A stretch of DNA of 64,000 nt from Anaerovorax odorimutans DSM 5092 (GTDB lineage: Bacteria > Bacillota > Clostridia > Peptostreptococcales > Anaerovoracaceae). A model generated the notes under the pieces. It was not told the origin of the DNA, did not search any database, and saw only the letters and a program-made list of their open reading frames with translations. The translations under genes were made by a program, and so were the position numbers. Within the stretch, counting starts at the first letter, position 1, and each line of letters starts with the position of its first letter. Positions 46,047-55,000 of the stretch are shown piece by piece. The stretch is from the NCBI RefSeq assembly GCF_000426305.1, contig NZ_AUFC01000016.1, positions 20,371 through 84,370 of the forward strand. The letters are read 5' to 3'.

Positions 46047-46961
46047 ATGAAAACAAGTTCAAGATTAGATAAAGTTTTTAAACAAGCATTTCCTGTACCT
46101 TTTGATGATACCTCAAAGTTCGTTTTTGTCAGTGATGTTCATAGAGGAGACAATAGTCTATCAGATGAATTTGGAAGAAACCGACATATTTACTATCATG
46201 CTCTCAATCATTATTACCAGAATGGATTCACATATATAGAAGTCGGTGATGGAGATGAACTTCTCGAGCATCAAAAATACGAACATATTCGTAATTCTCA
46301 TATATTTACATTTGATATGTTAAAAAAATTTTATAATTCAGGGCGAATGTATATGCTGTTTGGTAATCATAATATACAATTAAAAGATCCTACTTATGTT
46401 AAAAATAACTTATATCGTGTTTATGATGATTTTAATGAGGTTTACGAAGATTTGTTTCCGAATATTAGTGTACACGAAGCCCTTATTTTAACTCATAGAA
46501 AAACTAAACAAGAAATATTTGTAGTACATGGACATCAAGGTGATTTATTTAACGATCAGCTTTGGGGTGTTTCATATTTCTTAATAAGATACGTTTGGCG
46601 TTTCTTGCATATCGCAGGAGTAAAATATGCTGCAAGTCCGGCAAAAAATATTACAAAGCGTCATAGAATAGAGAAGAATTTTAACAAATGGAACCTAAAA
46701 AGAAATATAATAATAGTCTGTGGACATACCCATAGACCTAAATTCCCTAATCAAGATGATCCTGCATATTTTAATACCGGTTGTTGTATGCATCCCAGAG
46801 GTATTACATGCCTAGAGCTTTGTGAAGGTCAGTTTTCCTTAGTTCGCTGGAACATGCATAGTAAAGAAGATGGTACATTATTCATAAGACGTACAATAAT
46901 AAAAGGTCCAAAACCAATTACTGAATATCAAAAAAGAGATACAGCAAAGGAGACTAACTAA
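46047..46961 (+). CDS. Metallophosphoesterase
   Basis: A 304-residue calcineurin-like phosphoesterase. All metal motifs are seen: SDVHRGDNS, VGDGDELLE, GNHNIQL, VVHGHQGD and CGHTHRPKF. The order and spacing recall UDP-2,3-diacylglucosamine hydrolase-like enzymes, but a Gram-positive has no lipid A, so the substrate is open. It is co-transcribed with proA, which starts at its last base. AAGAAGG precedes the start. Confidence 0.82.
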   Translation: MKTSSRLDKVFKQAFPVPFDDTSKFVFVSDVHRGDNSLSDEFGRNRHIYYHALNHYYQNGFTYIEVGDGDELLEHQKYEHIRNSHIFTFDMLKKFYNSGRMYMLFGNHNIQLKDPTYVKNNLYRVYDDFNEVYEDLFPNISVHEALILTHRKTKQEIFVVHGHQGDLFNDQLWGVSYFLIRYVWRFLHIAGVKYAASPAKNITKRHRIEKNFNKWNLKRNIIIVCGHTHRPKFPNQDDPAYFNTGCCMHPRGITCLELCEGQFSLVRWNMHSKEDGTLFIRRTIIKGPKPITEYQKRDTAKETN

Positions 46962-48241
46962 TGAGTAATATAAAAGAAATCACATCAAAAATTAAAACTG
47001 ACAGCTTCAAAATGGCTTCCTTGGAATGTAAAATACGAGACAAAGCTTTAAAAGCTATATCTAATTCATTAATAAAAAATACTAATAAAATATTAGAAGC
47101 AAATCAATTAGATTTAAATGCAGCTATATCAAACAATTTAGCCGCACCAATTATTAAAAGACTTAAATTTGATGAACATAAAATGGCAGATGTTGTAACA
47201 GGAATTAATGATTTAATTTCTCTTCCAGATCCCCTCTTCAACAAATTATTGGAAAGAGAATTAGATACAGATTTAAAATTATTTAAAGTAACCTGCCCTA
47301 TAGGGGTTATTGGTGTTATTTTTGAATCACGTCCTGACGCATTAGTGCAAATTGCTACATTATGTTTGAAAAGTGGAAACTGTGCAATTCTAAAAGGGGG
47401 AAGTGAAGCTGCAAATACAAATAAAATTTTATATACAATTATACATGATGCAGGTGTCTCTGCAGGTATTCCTGAAGGGTTTTTAACATTAATAGAAAAC
47501 AGAGCTGATATCAACGAACTTTTAAAATGTCATGAAACAATTGACTTACTTATTCCACGAGGCTCTAATGAATTTGTGCAATATATTATGGAAAATTCTA
47601 AAATACCAGTTATGGGACATGCTGATGGTGTATGTCATGTATATGTTGACAAAGAAGCTGATTTATCAAAGGCAATCCCAATCATTACAGATGCGAAAAC
47701 ACAATATGTTGCAGCATGCAATACTGTGGAAACCTTGCTTGTTCACAGTGCTGTAGCTGATAAATTATTACCTGATTTAAAAACTGCTTTAGAAGACAGA
47801 AAGGTAACAATAAAAGGCTGCAATCGTACTAATAAAATTATTTGCTGCCAGATAGCTGATGAAAAAGACTTTGAAACTGAATACCTAGATTATATTATAT
47901 CAATTAAAATTGTAGATTCTTTGGACGAAGCTATATATCATATAAACAAATATGGTTCTCACCATACAGATAGCATAATAACAGAAAATGCTGATATAGC
48001 AGAAAAGTTTATGCTTCTTGTTGATTCTGCCGGTGTATATCAAAATTGCTCTACAAGATTTGCAGATGGCTTTAGATATGGATTTGGAGCAGAAGTAGGA
48101 ATCAGTACAGGAAAACTTCATGCAAGAGGTCCTGTAGGTCTGGAAGGTCTTGTAACATATAAATATAAACTTTATGGAAACGGAAATATAGTTTCTGATT
48201 ATGCAGAAGAAAGAAAACATTTTAAATTTAAAGATTTATAA
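46961..48241 (+). CDS. proA: Glutamate-5-semialdehyde dehydrogenase (gamma-glutamyl phosphate reductase)
   Basis: Second step of proline synthesis, reducing glutamyl phosphate with NADPH. The aldehyde-dehydrogenase-like core shows GVIGVIFESRPDALVQIA, KGGSEAANTN, the catalytic Cys in VAACNTVETLLVH, and FGAEVGISTGKLHARGP. At 426 residues it has normal length. It overlaps the stop of the phosphoesterase gene by one base. proB and proC lie 4 kb upstream on the other strand. Confidence 0.95.
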   Translation: MSNIKEITSKIKTDSFKMASLECKIRDKALKAISNSLIKNTNKILEANQLDLNAAISNNLAAPIIKRLKFDEHKMADVVTGINDLISLPDPLFNKLLERELDTDLKLFKVTCPIGVIGVIFESRPDALVQIATLCLKSGNCAILKGGSEAANTNKILYTIIHDAGVSAGIPEGFLTLIENRADINELLKCHETIDLLIPRGSNEFVQYIMENSKIPVMGHADGVCHVYVDKEADLSKAIPIITDAKTQYVAACNTVETLLVHSAVADKLLPDLKTALEDRKVTIKGCNRTNKIICCQIADEKDFETEYLDYIISIKIVDSLDEAIYHINKYGSHHTDSIITENADIAEKFMLLVDSAGVYQNCSTRFADGFRYGFGAEVGISTGKLHARGPVGLEGLVTYKYKLYGNGNIVSDYAEERKHFKFKDL

Positions 48242-48264
48242 TTCAGGAATTTGCTAATTTATCA

Positions 48265-48300
48265 TAAAAAGACTGATAGTATTATCTATCAGCCTTTTTG
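48265..48300 (+). terminator. Two-way terminator after proA
   Basis: AAAAAGACTGATAG / CTATCAGCCTTTTT between convergent genes, with one G-C bulge mismatch. Confidence 0.8.
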
Positions 48301-48354
48301 TTTCTCATATTTATTTATTAAAAGATTCTTACCATTAATTATTATATATTACTT

Positions 48355-48783
48355 CTATTTTTCTAATTTTTCATTATTATCTATATACTCTTTTATCACT
48401 TGTATTGCATTATTTATATGAACACCCAGAGGTGCTTCAACTACGCTTACTACATGTATATGGCATCTGTTAATAGGAAGCAGTACTTTGTATGCTATAC
48501 TTTCCCCAATGGCTTCAGCCATTTTAGGACTAAGTTCCCCCATCATGGAATTTGCATTTAAAATAGCGATAACACCAACGACAATATCCACATATTTCAT
48601 ATTATAGACAATGGCATTTTCTCCTGTGGCACCTTCATCAGCTCCTGCTCGAAGCATTTGTCCTGTAGCTACAGAATTTGTTCCTAATGCCAGAACTTGT
48701 ACTTTAGGAAAAGACTCTTTTAATTTTTCAACAATTGCCCTGCCGATTCCTCCGCCTTGCCCATCTATAACTGCGATTTTCAT
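48355..48783 (-). CDS. DUF3842 family protein
   Basis: A 142-residue protein of the DUF3842 family, found in clostridia. It begins with a Rossmann-like loop, IAVIDGQGGGIGRAIVEKL, and contains LGTNSVATGQMLRAGA and INRCHIHVVSVVEAPLG. The function is unknown; a nucleotide-binding role is inferred from the loop. It stands alone. AGAGG lies before the start. Confidence 0.82.
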   Translation of the reverse strand: MKIAVIDGQGGGIGRAIVEKLKESFPKVQVLALGTNSVATGQMLRAGADEGATGENAIVYNMKYVDIVVGVIAILNANSMMGELSPKMAEAIGESIAYKVLLPINRCHIHVVSVVEAPLGVHINNAIQVIKEYIDNNEKLEK

Positions 48784-48945
48784 TTGATTACCTCTTTTCT
48801 GTAGTAATTCATTTTAACTTGAATATTTTACAGAATAAAACTCTGTTTGTCAATTTTTTCACTTTTCTGTCTTTTCCTTAAGCAATTCACTTTTTTACTG
48901 CCATAAGAATAAGATATATTAAATTTGAAAGGCGGTGTAAAAAAC

Positions 48946-49590
48946 TTGGGAATTACAATTATATCAACAATAGAGGCTCTTTTACTTACAGCAGCATTGA
49001 CAACTGATGCATTTACAGCCAGTTTCGCTTATGGCACTAATAAAATTAAAATCCCCTTTTTATCACTTATGATTATTAATATAATCTGTACTTCTACTCT
49101 AATGCTTTCTCTTTTTATAGGCTATCTGATAAGACCATTTCTCCCTTCCCAACTAACAAACATAATTTGTTTTTTAATTTTATTGATTTTAGGAATCATA
49201 AAATTGTTTGATAGTTCTATTAAAACATATATAAGAAGAAAAAAAGGAATTAATACAAAGATAAATTTCTCTTTATTCCAATTGAATTTTATATTAACTA
49301 TATATGCAGATCCAGAAGAGGCAGATTGTGATTTTTCCAGATCCTTATCGCCATTTGAAGCCGTGTCATTAGCCATCGCTCTTTCGTTAGATGGTCTTGC
49401 AGTGGGATTTGGCGCAGCATTATCTAATATAAATTATTTAGAAGTAATTGTTTTTTCTCTTCTACTTGGTATTATTGCTGTTAAATTAGGATTTTTTATA
49501 GGTAATAAAATAGCTGAAAAACTTTCTATTAATTTATCATATCTCAGTGGTATATTTCTAATACTGTTTGCCTTTATAAAACTTCATTAA
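48946..49590 (+). CDS. ytaF: Sporulation membrane protein YtaF (MntP-like)
   Basis: A membrane protein with about six hydrophobic segments and two related halves: TAALTTDAFTASFAYG near the N terminus and SLAIALSLDGLAVGFGAAL in the second half. These DAxxxS and DGLAVGF motifs match YtaF and the manganese exporter family MntP. YtaF is expressed in sporulation in B. subtilis. I chose the TTG at 48946 because AAAGGCGGTG lies 8 bases ahead; an earlier TTG at 48925 would have that site inside the coding region. Confidence 0.85.
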   Translation: MGITIISTIEALLLTAALTTDAFTASFAYGTNKIKIPFLSLMIINIICTSTLMLSLFIGYLIRPFLPSQLTNIICFLILLILGIIKLFDSSIKTYIRRKKGINTKINFSLFQLNFILTIYADPEEADCDFSRSLSPFEAVSLAIALSLDGLAVGFGAALSNINYLEVIVFSLLLGIIAVKLGFFIGNKIAEKLSINLSYLSGIFLILFAFIKLH

Positions 49591-49614
49591 TTTTTTAATA
49601 CACCATATAAACAT

Positions 49615-49652
49615 AAAATAGATACCACATTTAAATGGTATCTATTTGTTTT
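49615..49652 (+). terminator. Two-way terminator after ytaF
   Basis: AAATAGATACCA / TGGTATCTATTT with a loop of 8 and a T-rich tail. Confidence 0.85.
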
Positions 49653-49684
49653 ACCTTATTGTTTTATTTTAATAAATTTCAAGA

Positions 49685-50110
49685 TTACTCATCAGCATTT
49701 TGGTTATAGCAAAAACCATTGCCTCCTCCATGACCATTACCTTGACCTTGACCGTTGCCTTGTCCCTGTCCTTGTCCATTACCTTGTCCTTGACCCATAT
49801 GTTGAGCTCCTTCACCTAAACCACAACATTCTGCTCCTTCACCGGAACAACCATTACCGGTTCCGTCACAAGACTCTTTATTTGTAGCTTCTTTAAATTC
49901 TTCCAATTTGCCTACATCATTTGCCATCATACCATATGTTTTTCCACTTTCAATTTTTTCAGAAACTACTTCCTCTAAAGACTTGCCGGTTATTCCTGCA
50001 AGAGCCTCTGCAGGTGTACTATAATCTGAAGCAGCAAATGCACTCACAGTGGAAACCCCCATCATCATTACTACTGCACCTATTGATGCAACTTTTTTTA
50101 AATTTTTCAT
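49685..50110 (-). CDS. Secreted DUF2680 protein with Gly-Gln-Asn repeats
   Basis: A 141-residue protein with a signal peptide (residues 1-26, cleavage after AFA) and a DUF2680 domain: YSTPAEALAGITGKSLEEV and SGKTYGMMANDVGKLEEFK. The tail is a run of short Gly-Gln-Asn repeats, preceded by clusters of cysteines (CDGTGNGCSGEGAECCG). Such proteins are extracytoplasmic; the function is unknown, and metal binding by the Cys-rich part is possible. It is divergent from a two-component system and shares with it an inverted repeat, so it may be its target. Confidence 0.8.
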   Translation of the reverse strand: MKNLKKVASIGAVVMMMGVSTVSAFAASDYSTPAEALAGITGKSLEEVVSEKIESGKTYGMMANDVGKLEEFKEATNKESCDGTGNGCSGEGAECCGLGEGAQHMGQGQGNGQGQGQGNGQGQGNGHGGGNGFCYNQNADE

Positions 50111-50168
50111 ATCATATCCTCCCTTTTTAAAAAAGTATTTTTAATATGTTCTTATAATACAAATTAAA

Positions 50169-50238
50169 TATGACAAAATTATGTTTTTTTATTTATAAAA
50201 ACGTGGTATTTTTTTAGCAAAGACATGATTTTGTCATA
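50169..50238. promoter_or_regulatory. Inverted repeat between the DUF2680 gene and the two-component system
   Basis: TATGACAAAAT (50169-50179) and its perfect reverse complement ATTTTGTCATA (50228-50238), 48 bases apart, in the divergent promoter region. Candidate operator pair for the response regulator. Confidence 0.45.
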
Positions 50239-50290
50239 AGTTATTGCTATAATAAAATAAAAAATCATTTTGAGATTATGAGGTGAAAAT

Positions 50291-50983
50291 ATGCCATCAG
50301 TTTTAATAGCAGACGATAATAAACAAATTACATCTATTCTAGAAGAATACGTTAAAAAAGAAGGGTATACTTCAATTATTGCATTGGATGGTGAGGATGC
50401 TTTAAAAAAATTTCAGCAAAACAAGCCAGATATTTTATTACTTGATGTTATGATGCCTAAAATAGACGGATTTGAAATTTGCAGACAAATTAGAAAAACT
50501 TCAAGCGTTCCTATTATTATGATTACCGCACGAGGTGAAGATTTTGAGAAAATCATGGGTCTTGATATTGGAGCAGATGATTATATTGTAAAACCCTTCT
50601 CACCTTCTGAAGTTATGGCAAGGATAAGAGCAATCTTACGCAGAATAAATCAAAAGAAAGAATTAACTCAGCAAATATTTACATTTGATAATCTTTCAAT
50701 CAATCTTGATGAATATACTGCCTCCATAAACTCACAAAATATTTTACTTACAAAAAAAGAAATTGAAATATTATGGACTCTTGCAACTAACAAAAACAGA
50801 GTATTTTCAAGAGATAGCCTTTTAAATACATTATGGGGGTATGATTATTATGGTGATAATCGTACTGTTGACTCTCACATTAAAAGACTCCGTTCAAAAT
50901 TAGATGAATATGATCATCCTAATTGGGAAATAAAAACTATTTGGGGAGTAGGATATAAATTCGAGGTAAATTCAAATGTTTAA
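50291..50983 (+). CDS. OmpR-family response regulator
   Basis: A 230-residue regulator: receiver domain with Asp52 as phosphorylation site, DD at 8-9 and KPFSPSE at the end; winged-helix DNA-binding domain with LLTKKEIEILWTLATNKNRV and TVDSHIKRLRSKLD. It overlaps the kinase gene by 8 bases. It is divergent from the DUF2680 gene. Confidence 0.94.
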   Translation: MPSVLIADDNKQITSILEEYVKKEGYTSIIALDGEDALKKFQQNKPDILLLDVMMPKIDGFEICRQIRKTSSVPIIMITARGEDFEKIMGLDIGADDYIVKPFSPSEVMARIRAILRRINQKKELTQQIFTFDNLSINLDEYTASINSQNILLTKKEIEILWTLATNKNRVFSRDSLLNTLWGYDYYGDNRTVDSHIKRLRSKLDEYDHPNWEIKTIWGVGYKFEVNSNV

Positions 50984-52292
50984 AAATAAAATTGCAGGCA
51001 AATTAGCATTATATTTTGCTGTATGCTTAATTGTCTTTTCTTTAATTATCGGAACATTATTCGTTATTCTTTTTAAAAATTATACTATAGAAATGCATAA
51101 AAATGATCTAAAAGAGAGAGCTGTTGAAATTTCCCAATCCCTCTCTAATTTCATGTCAGGTACTCAAGAAAAACAAGGAAATCACGGAAGTCATGCAGGT
51201 TATGGTGCTTATCTTCAATATATAAACGATATCGCAATGTCTGATGTATGGATTATCGATGAAAATTACCAATTAATTACCAAACCAGACGGACATTATA
51301 ATCAAATTACTTATAAAGATCTTCCAGAAAATGCTGATATTGTTATTAATAAGGTTTTTAACGGAGAAACATCCTTTAGTGAAAATTTCAGTCAAGTACT
51401 TAAAGTACCAACTTTAACTGTAGGCACACCAATAAAAAGTGGTGATAAAGTTATTGGTGTAGTACTTCTTCATTCACCTGTAGAAGGTATTAATTCCGCA
51501 ATAAAAAAAGGTTTTATAATATTTGGAATAAGTATTTTTATTGCACTTATAATTTCATTTTTACTGTCTTTATGGCTATCTAAAAATTTTACCGATCCTA
51601 TTATCAGTAAAGAAGCTGCTGAAGCATTAAAAAATGAAAAACTTCGCACCGATTTTATTGCTAATATTTCACACGAACTGAGAACACCTATCACAGTAAT
51701 ACGTGGATCTTTGGAGGCTCTGTATGACGAAGTTGTAACAGATCCTATTAAAGTAAAAGAATATCATCTTCAAATGTTGAATGAAAGTAAAAGTTTACAG
51801 CTCCTGGTTGGTGATTTACTTGATTTATCTCGTCTACAAAATACTGACTTTGCCATAGAAATGCAAGAAATTAATTTTTGCCATGTAATCGAAGATGCTG
51901 TAAGAAGTGCCAATCAAATAGCTGCAAAGAAAAACATAAAAATAAAATTAGAAATGGATAATAAAAATTATACTATATGCGGTGATTATGGAAGATTAAG
52001 ACAAATGCTTTTAATTATATTAGACAATGCCATAAAATTTTCTAAGGAAAATGAAGTAATTGAAATTGTATTAAAAGATAGTATACTTTCCATCAGAGAT
52101 TATGGAATAGGAATCCCTGAAAATGATTTGCCTTATATTTTCGATAGATTTTATAAATCTCGATCAGAACAAAATAAAACAGGGACAGGATTAGGTCTTG
52201 CCATTGCAAAACAAATTGCAACCAGACATGGTATTAAATTAGCAGCAGAAAATGCATATGAAAAAGGTGCAAAGTTTATTTTTAAATTGTGA
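50976..52292 (+). CDS. Sensor histidine kinase with reduced HAMP linker
   Basis: A 438-residue partner of the regulator just upstream. Membrane segments at about 9-33 and 176-199 enclose a 140-residue outside domain containing GNHGSHAGYG. The HisKA motif FIANISHELRTPITVIRGS and the ATPase boxes DNAIKFS, DYGIGIPEND and TGTGLGLAIAKQ are intact. Only about 25 residues separate the second membrane segment from HisKA, too few for a complete HAMP domain. The signal is unknown. Confidence 0.91.
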   Translation: MFKNKIAGKLALYFAVCLIVFSLIIGTLFVILFKNYTIEMHKNDLKERAVEISQSLSNFMSGTQEKQGNHGSHAGYGAYLQYINDIAMSDVWIIDENYQLITKPDGHYNQITYKDLPENADIVINKVFNGETSFSENFSQVLKVPTLTVGTPIKSGDKVIGVVLLHSPVEGINSAIKKGFIIFGISIFIALIISFLLSLWLSKNFTDPIISKEAAEALKNEKLRTDFIANISHELRTPITVIRGSLEALYDEVVTDPIKVKEYHLQMLNESKSLQLLVGDLLDLSRLQNTDFAIEMQEINFCHVIEDAVRSANQIAAKKNIKIKLEMDNKNYTICGDYGRLRQMLLIILDNAIKFSKENEVIEIVLKDSILSIRDYGIGIPENDLPYIFDRFYKSRSEQNKTGTGLGLAIAKQIATRHGIKLAAENAYEKGAKFIFKL

Positions 52293-52362
52293 GTTATTAA
52301 TGTTATTATATAAATGAATCACCTTATATATTTTTGCTCATAATCTAGTATGAGGTGATTTT

Positions 52363-52524
52363 ATGAATGCGTATAAACTAACTTTTTTAATAACAGTTAT
52401 AGCAATCGCAGTATCAAAACATTTATCAAAAGAACAAGTCTTTTTATTATCATCTATTACAAGGCAAATGTCGGATACTCTTATAACTATATCTAAAAAT
52501 GAGTTTATTGAAAAGAAATTTTAA
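52363..52524 (+). CDS. 53-residue protein with a hydrophobic N terminus
   Basis: A small ORF beginning MNAYKLTFLITVIAIAVSKH, probably a membrane-anchored peptide, with a polar tail (LSSITRQMSDTLITISKNEF). ATGAGGTGATTTT gives a good ribosome site. No family is recognised. It lies downstream of the kinase gene by 70 bases and may be read from the same or its own promoter. Confidence 0.6.
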   Translation: MNAYKLTFLITVIAIAVSKHLSKEQVFLLSSITRQMSDTLITISKNEFIEKKF

Positions 52525-52605
52525 TAATATGCTTTTTAATTACTTGCATAAATTTAAATATAATACCATAGAATACATTATATTTTATAAGGTGGTATAA
52601 GTATA

Positions 52606-53079
52606 ATGACACATATTTTTAAACCAAAAGCTTTACTTACAAGTATTTTAATCAGTTTAGGAGTAGGATTTATTTCCTCCTTGTTAACAAAAAATAATAT
52701 AAATCTATATGGAGAAATAGTAAAACCTTCTGTTTCTCCTCCAAGCTTTGTCTTCCCTATAGTATGGACCATTCTTTTTATACTTATGGGTATTTCAGCT
52801 TACTTAATTTATATATCAAATTCTTCTTATAAGAATACCGCACTAAAAATTTATGTAGCACAGTTAATTGTAAACTTTTTATGGTCTATCATTTTCTTTA
52901 ATTTGCAAATGTATTTATTCGCTTTTATTTGGTTATTATTTTTACTTACTCTTATCATATTAATGATTGTAAGTTTTTCAAAAATAAACAAGTTGGCCGC
53001 TTATTTACAAATTCCTTATTTGATATGGGTAATATTTGCCGGTTATTTAAATTTAGCTATTTACTTATTAAATAAATAG
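52606..53079 (+). CDS. tspO: TspO/MBR family protein
   Basis: A five-helix membrane protein of the TspO (peripheral benzodiazepine receptor) family, which binds porphyrins. The family's KPSVSPPSFVFPIVWTILF and NFLWSIIFFNLQMYLFAF motifs are plain. At 157 residues it has normal length. AAGGTGG lies before the start. Its physiological role in clostridia is not settled. Confidence 0.92.
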   Translation: MTHIFKPKALLTSILISLGVGFISSLLTKNNINLYGEIVKPSVSPPSFVFPIVWTILFILMGISAYLIYISNSSYKNTALKIYVAQLIVNFLWSIIFFNLQMYLFAFIWLLFLLTLIILMIVSFSKINKLAAYLQIPYLIWVIFAGYLNLAIYLLNK

Positions 53080-53098
53080 AAAATATTTTAAGAATTTT

Positions 53099-53131
53099 AA
53101 AACCCAATTTTGATACCAAAATTGGGTTTTT
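53099..53131 (+). terminator. Terminator after tspO
   Basis: AAAACCCAATTTTG / CAAAATTGGGTTTT, a perfect 14-pair stem. The following 53132-53418 is AT-rich, and I see no gene in it. Confidence 0.9.
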
Positions 53132-53418
53132 ATTTATAAATATATTTTGTTTTTTAATTTCTATTATGTAAACTTAAGTTTATAGTTTCAAAACATTTTA
53201 GAGCAGCGTTTTTCCCTTAATTTTAATGCTCGTATTATTTTTACATATATAAATTTAGATGATATATAATTTTATAAAATTCTTATTTTTCAACGTTTAT
53301 AGTAATATTAAACAAAACATTTACTTTTCTATACACAGAAATTTTATACTTATTGATAACCAATATTTTATACATGTGTTCGTTTTATATTATTTATTTC
53401 TTTAATAAAAGAATTGCT

Positions 53419-54831
53419 TTATGGATTACAAATTTTACAAGGTTTATATCCTTCTTTTACAGCATCCTCTCTGGATTTAAAAAATACAACATTCCTGTCG
53501 GCTATTTTAGCCCCTGCTCTGCAATCTAAAGTATGAAATTTTTTAGTTTTGATATTTCCGATATATACTGCTTCTCTTTCTGATACAGTCCCTCTGTTTA
53601 ATGTATATATACGCGATGGCTCTTCAATAGCTCCTGCATCATTTGCAGTTAAATTATTGCTGACATTAAAACTGTATGTTGTCCCATCAGTAGACATTAT
53701 AATATCTCCACTTCTAAAGGTTCCATATAAGGATGAGCCTGCTTGCAATAATCGGGAAATCACATTCTCGTTTGGAAGATAAAAATCATTATCAATTCCT
53801 GCTGATATAATAGACACTTCCGGTTTTACTATATCTAAGAATTCTTGTGAAGTTGCTGTTCTTGAACCATGGTGCCCCACCTTCAATACATCAACATCAA
53901 AAAATTTATCTAAATTATCTCTTTCAACCGTTGTCTCTAAATCTCCCATAAATAATACTTTTACATTATTATAATCTATATAGCTTACAATGCTGTTTTC
54001 ATTTGGTGTATCATAAATATTATCCATAGGCAAAATTTTAAACAAAGCTCTGTTTCCCATGTCTATTGCCGTATCAGTCACAGTTAAGTAATTACAATTA
54101 GGTTCCGAATTAACTGCAGAAATATATTCCTTGTATATATCAGTTGATGCTGTTCTTCCGTTGTCTATAATCTCATCTACTTCATAAGCCTTTAAAACAT
54201 CAATCAAACCTCCGATATGGTCTTGATGTTCATGTGTAGCTAATACTAAATCTAAATCTCCATCTAAATAAGGCTTAATATACTCTATAACCTTTTTAGA
54301 CGAGTTTTTCATACCTCCGTCTATTAATATTTCAAAGTCATTGTAATCTATAAAAATACTATCCCCTTGACCAACATCAATAAAATGAATATACATTATA
54401 TTATCTGCATTACTTAAAACTACAACAGTATCTTTATTCTCATCCCACCTGACAGAAGCTCCAAAAGCCTCAAGCACACACCGAATTGGGAGATATGTTC
54501 TGTTATCCTTAATAATCGCTGCTGTATCATTGGGAATTATTTCTGAATTTTTATATATATAATTCTTCCCTATAGGGATTTCCACTCTTATTCCATTTTT
54601 TTCTGCAATTGCCACTTGCCCTTCTTCATCCCAATGCACAGTTGCTCCAAATTGTTCCATAACAGCTCTGAAAGGTACTTGCATACGATTAGCTTCATCT
54701 ACAAATGGAGATTCATAATCATTATTGAATTTTACTTGCTGTCCATCAATTTCTATATCCATAGCAAATACAGGAGCTGTCCATATGATTATAAAAATAA
54801 AAGACATTATAGTTGAAATTAATTTTCTCAT
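53419..54831 (-). CDS. Secreted metallo-beta-lactamase-fold protein with stalk and metal-binding tail
   Basis: A 470-residue secreted protein of three parts. After a signal peptide (residues 1-23), two copper-amine-oxidase-N-like stalk repeats follow (MQVPFRAVMEQFGATVHWD and LPIRCVLEAFGASVRWD). The middle is a ComEC-like beta-lactamase fold with ATHEHQDHIGG, FMGDLE and VGHHGS metal motifs. The C-terminal 45 residues (FHTLDCRAG to CKICNP) resemble an Ada-type metal-binding domain. It may degrade DNA or nucleotides outside the cell; this is inferred. The start at 54831 has GGCGGTG ahead. Confidence 0.8.
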   Translation of the reverse strand: MRKLISTIMSFIFIIIWTAPVFAMDIEIDGQQVKFNNDYESPFVDEANRMQVPFRAVMEQFGATVHWDEEGQVAIAEKNGIRVEIPIGKNYIYKNSEIIPNDTAAIIKDNRTYLPIRCVLEAFGASVRWDENKDTVVVLSNADNIMYIHFIDVGQGDSIFIDYNDFEILIDGGMKNSSKKVIEYIKPYLDGDLDLVLATHEHQDHIGGLIDVLKAYEVDEIIDNGRTASTDIYKEYISAVNSEPNCNYLTVTDTAIDMGNRALFKILPMDNIYDTPNENSIVSYIDYNNVKVLFMGDLETTVERDNLDKFFDVDVLKVGHHGSRTATSQEFLDIVKPEVSIISAGIDNDFYLPNENVISRLLQAGSSLYGTFRSGDIIMSTDGTTYSFNVSNNLTANDAGAIEEPSRIYTLNRGTVSEREAVYIGNIKTKKFHTLDCRAGAKIADRNVVFFKSREDAVKEGYKPCKICNP

Positions 54832-55000
54832 TTTCACCGCCATCCATTTTGTGGAATTTAATCATCAATATACTTAACTACGAAATAATACCTCATCCAT
54901 AACAATAAAACAATAACTTTTCCATCATAATTAACATTATAAATGTAATTTAATAAAAAATTGGGGACATAATAAAATAAAAAAGAAAGAGGTGTTATAC

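Noticed and set aside
49725..49800. Possible CRISPR or DNA tandem repeat
   Set aside because: It is the coding repeat of a Gly-Gln-Asn tail; units are short, without spacers.
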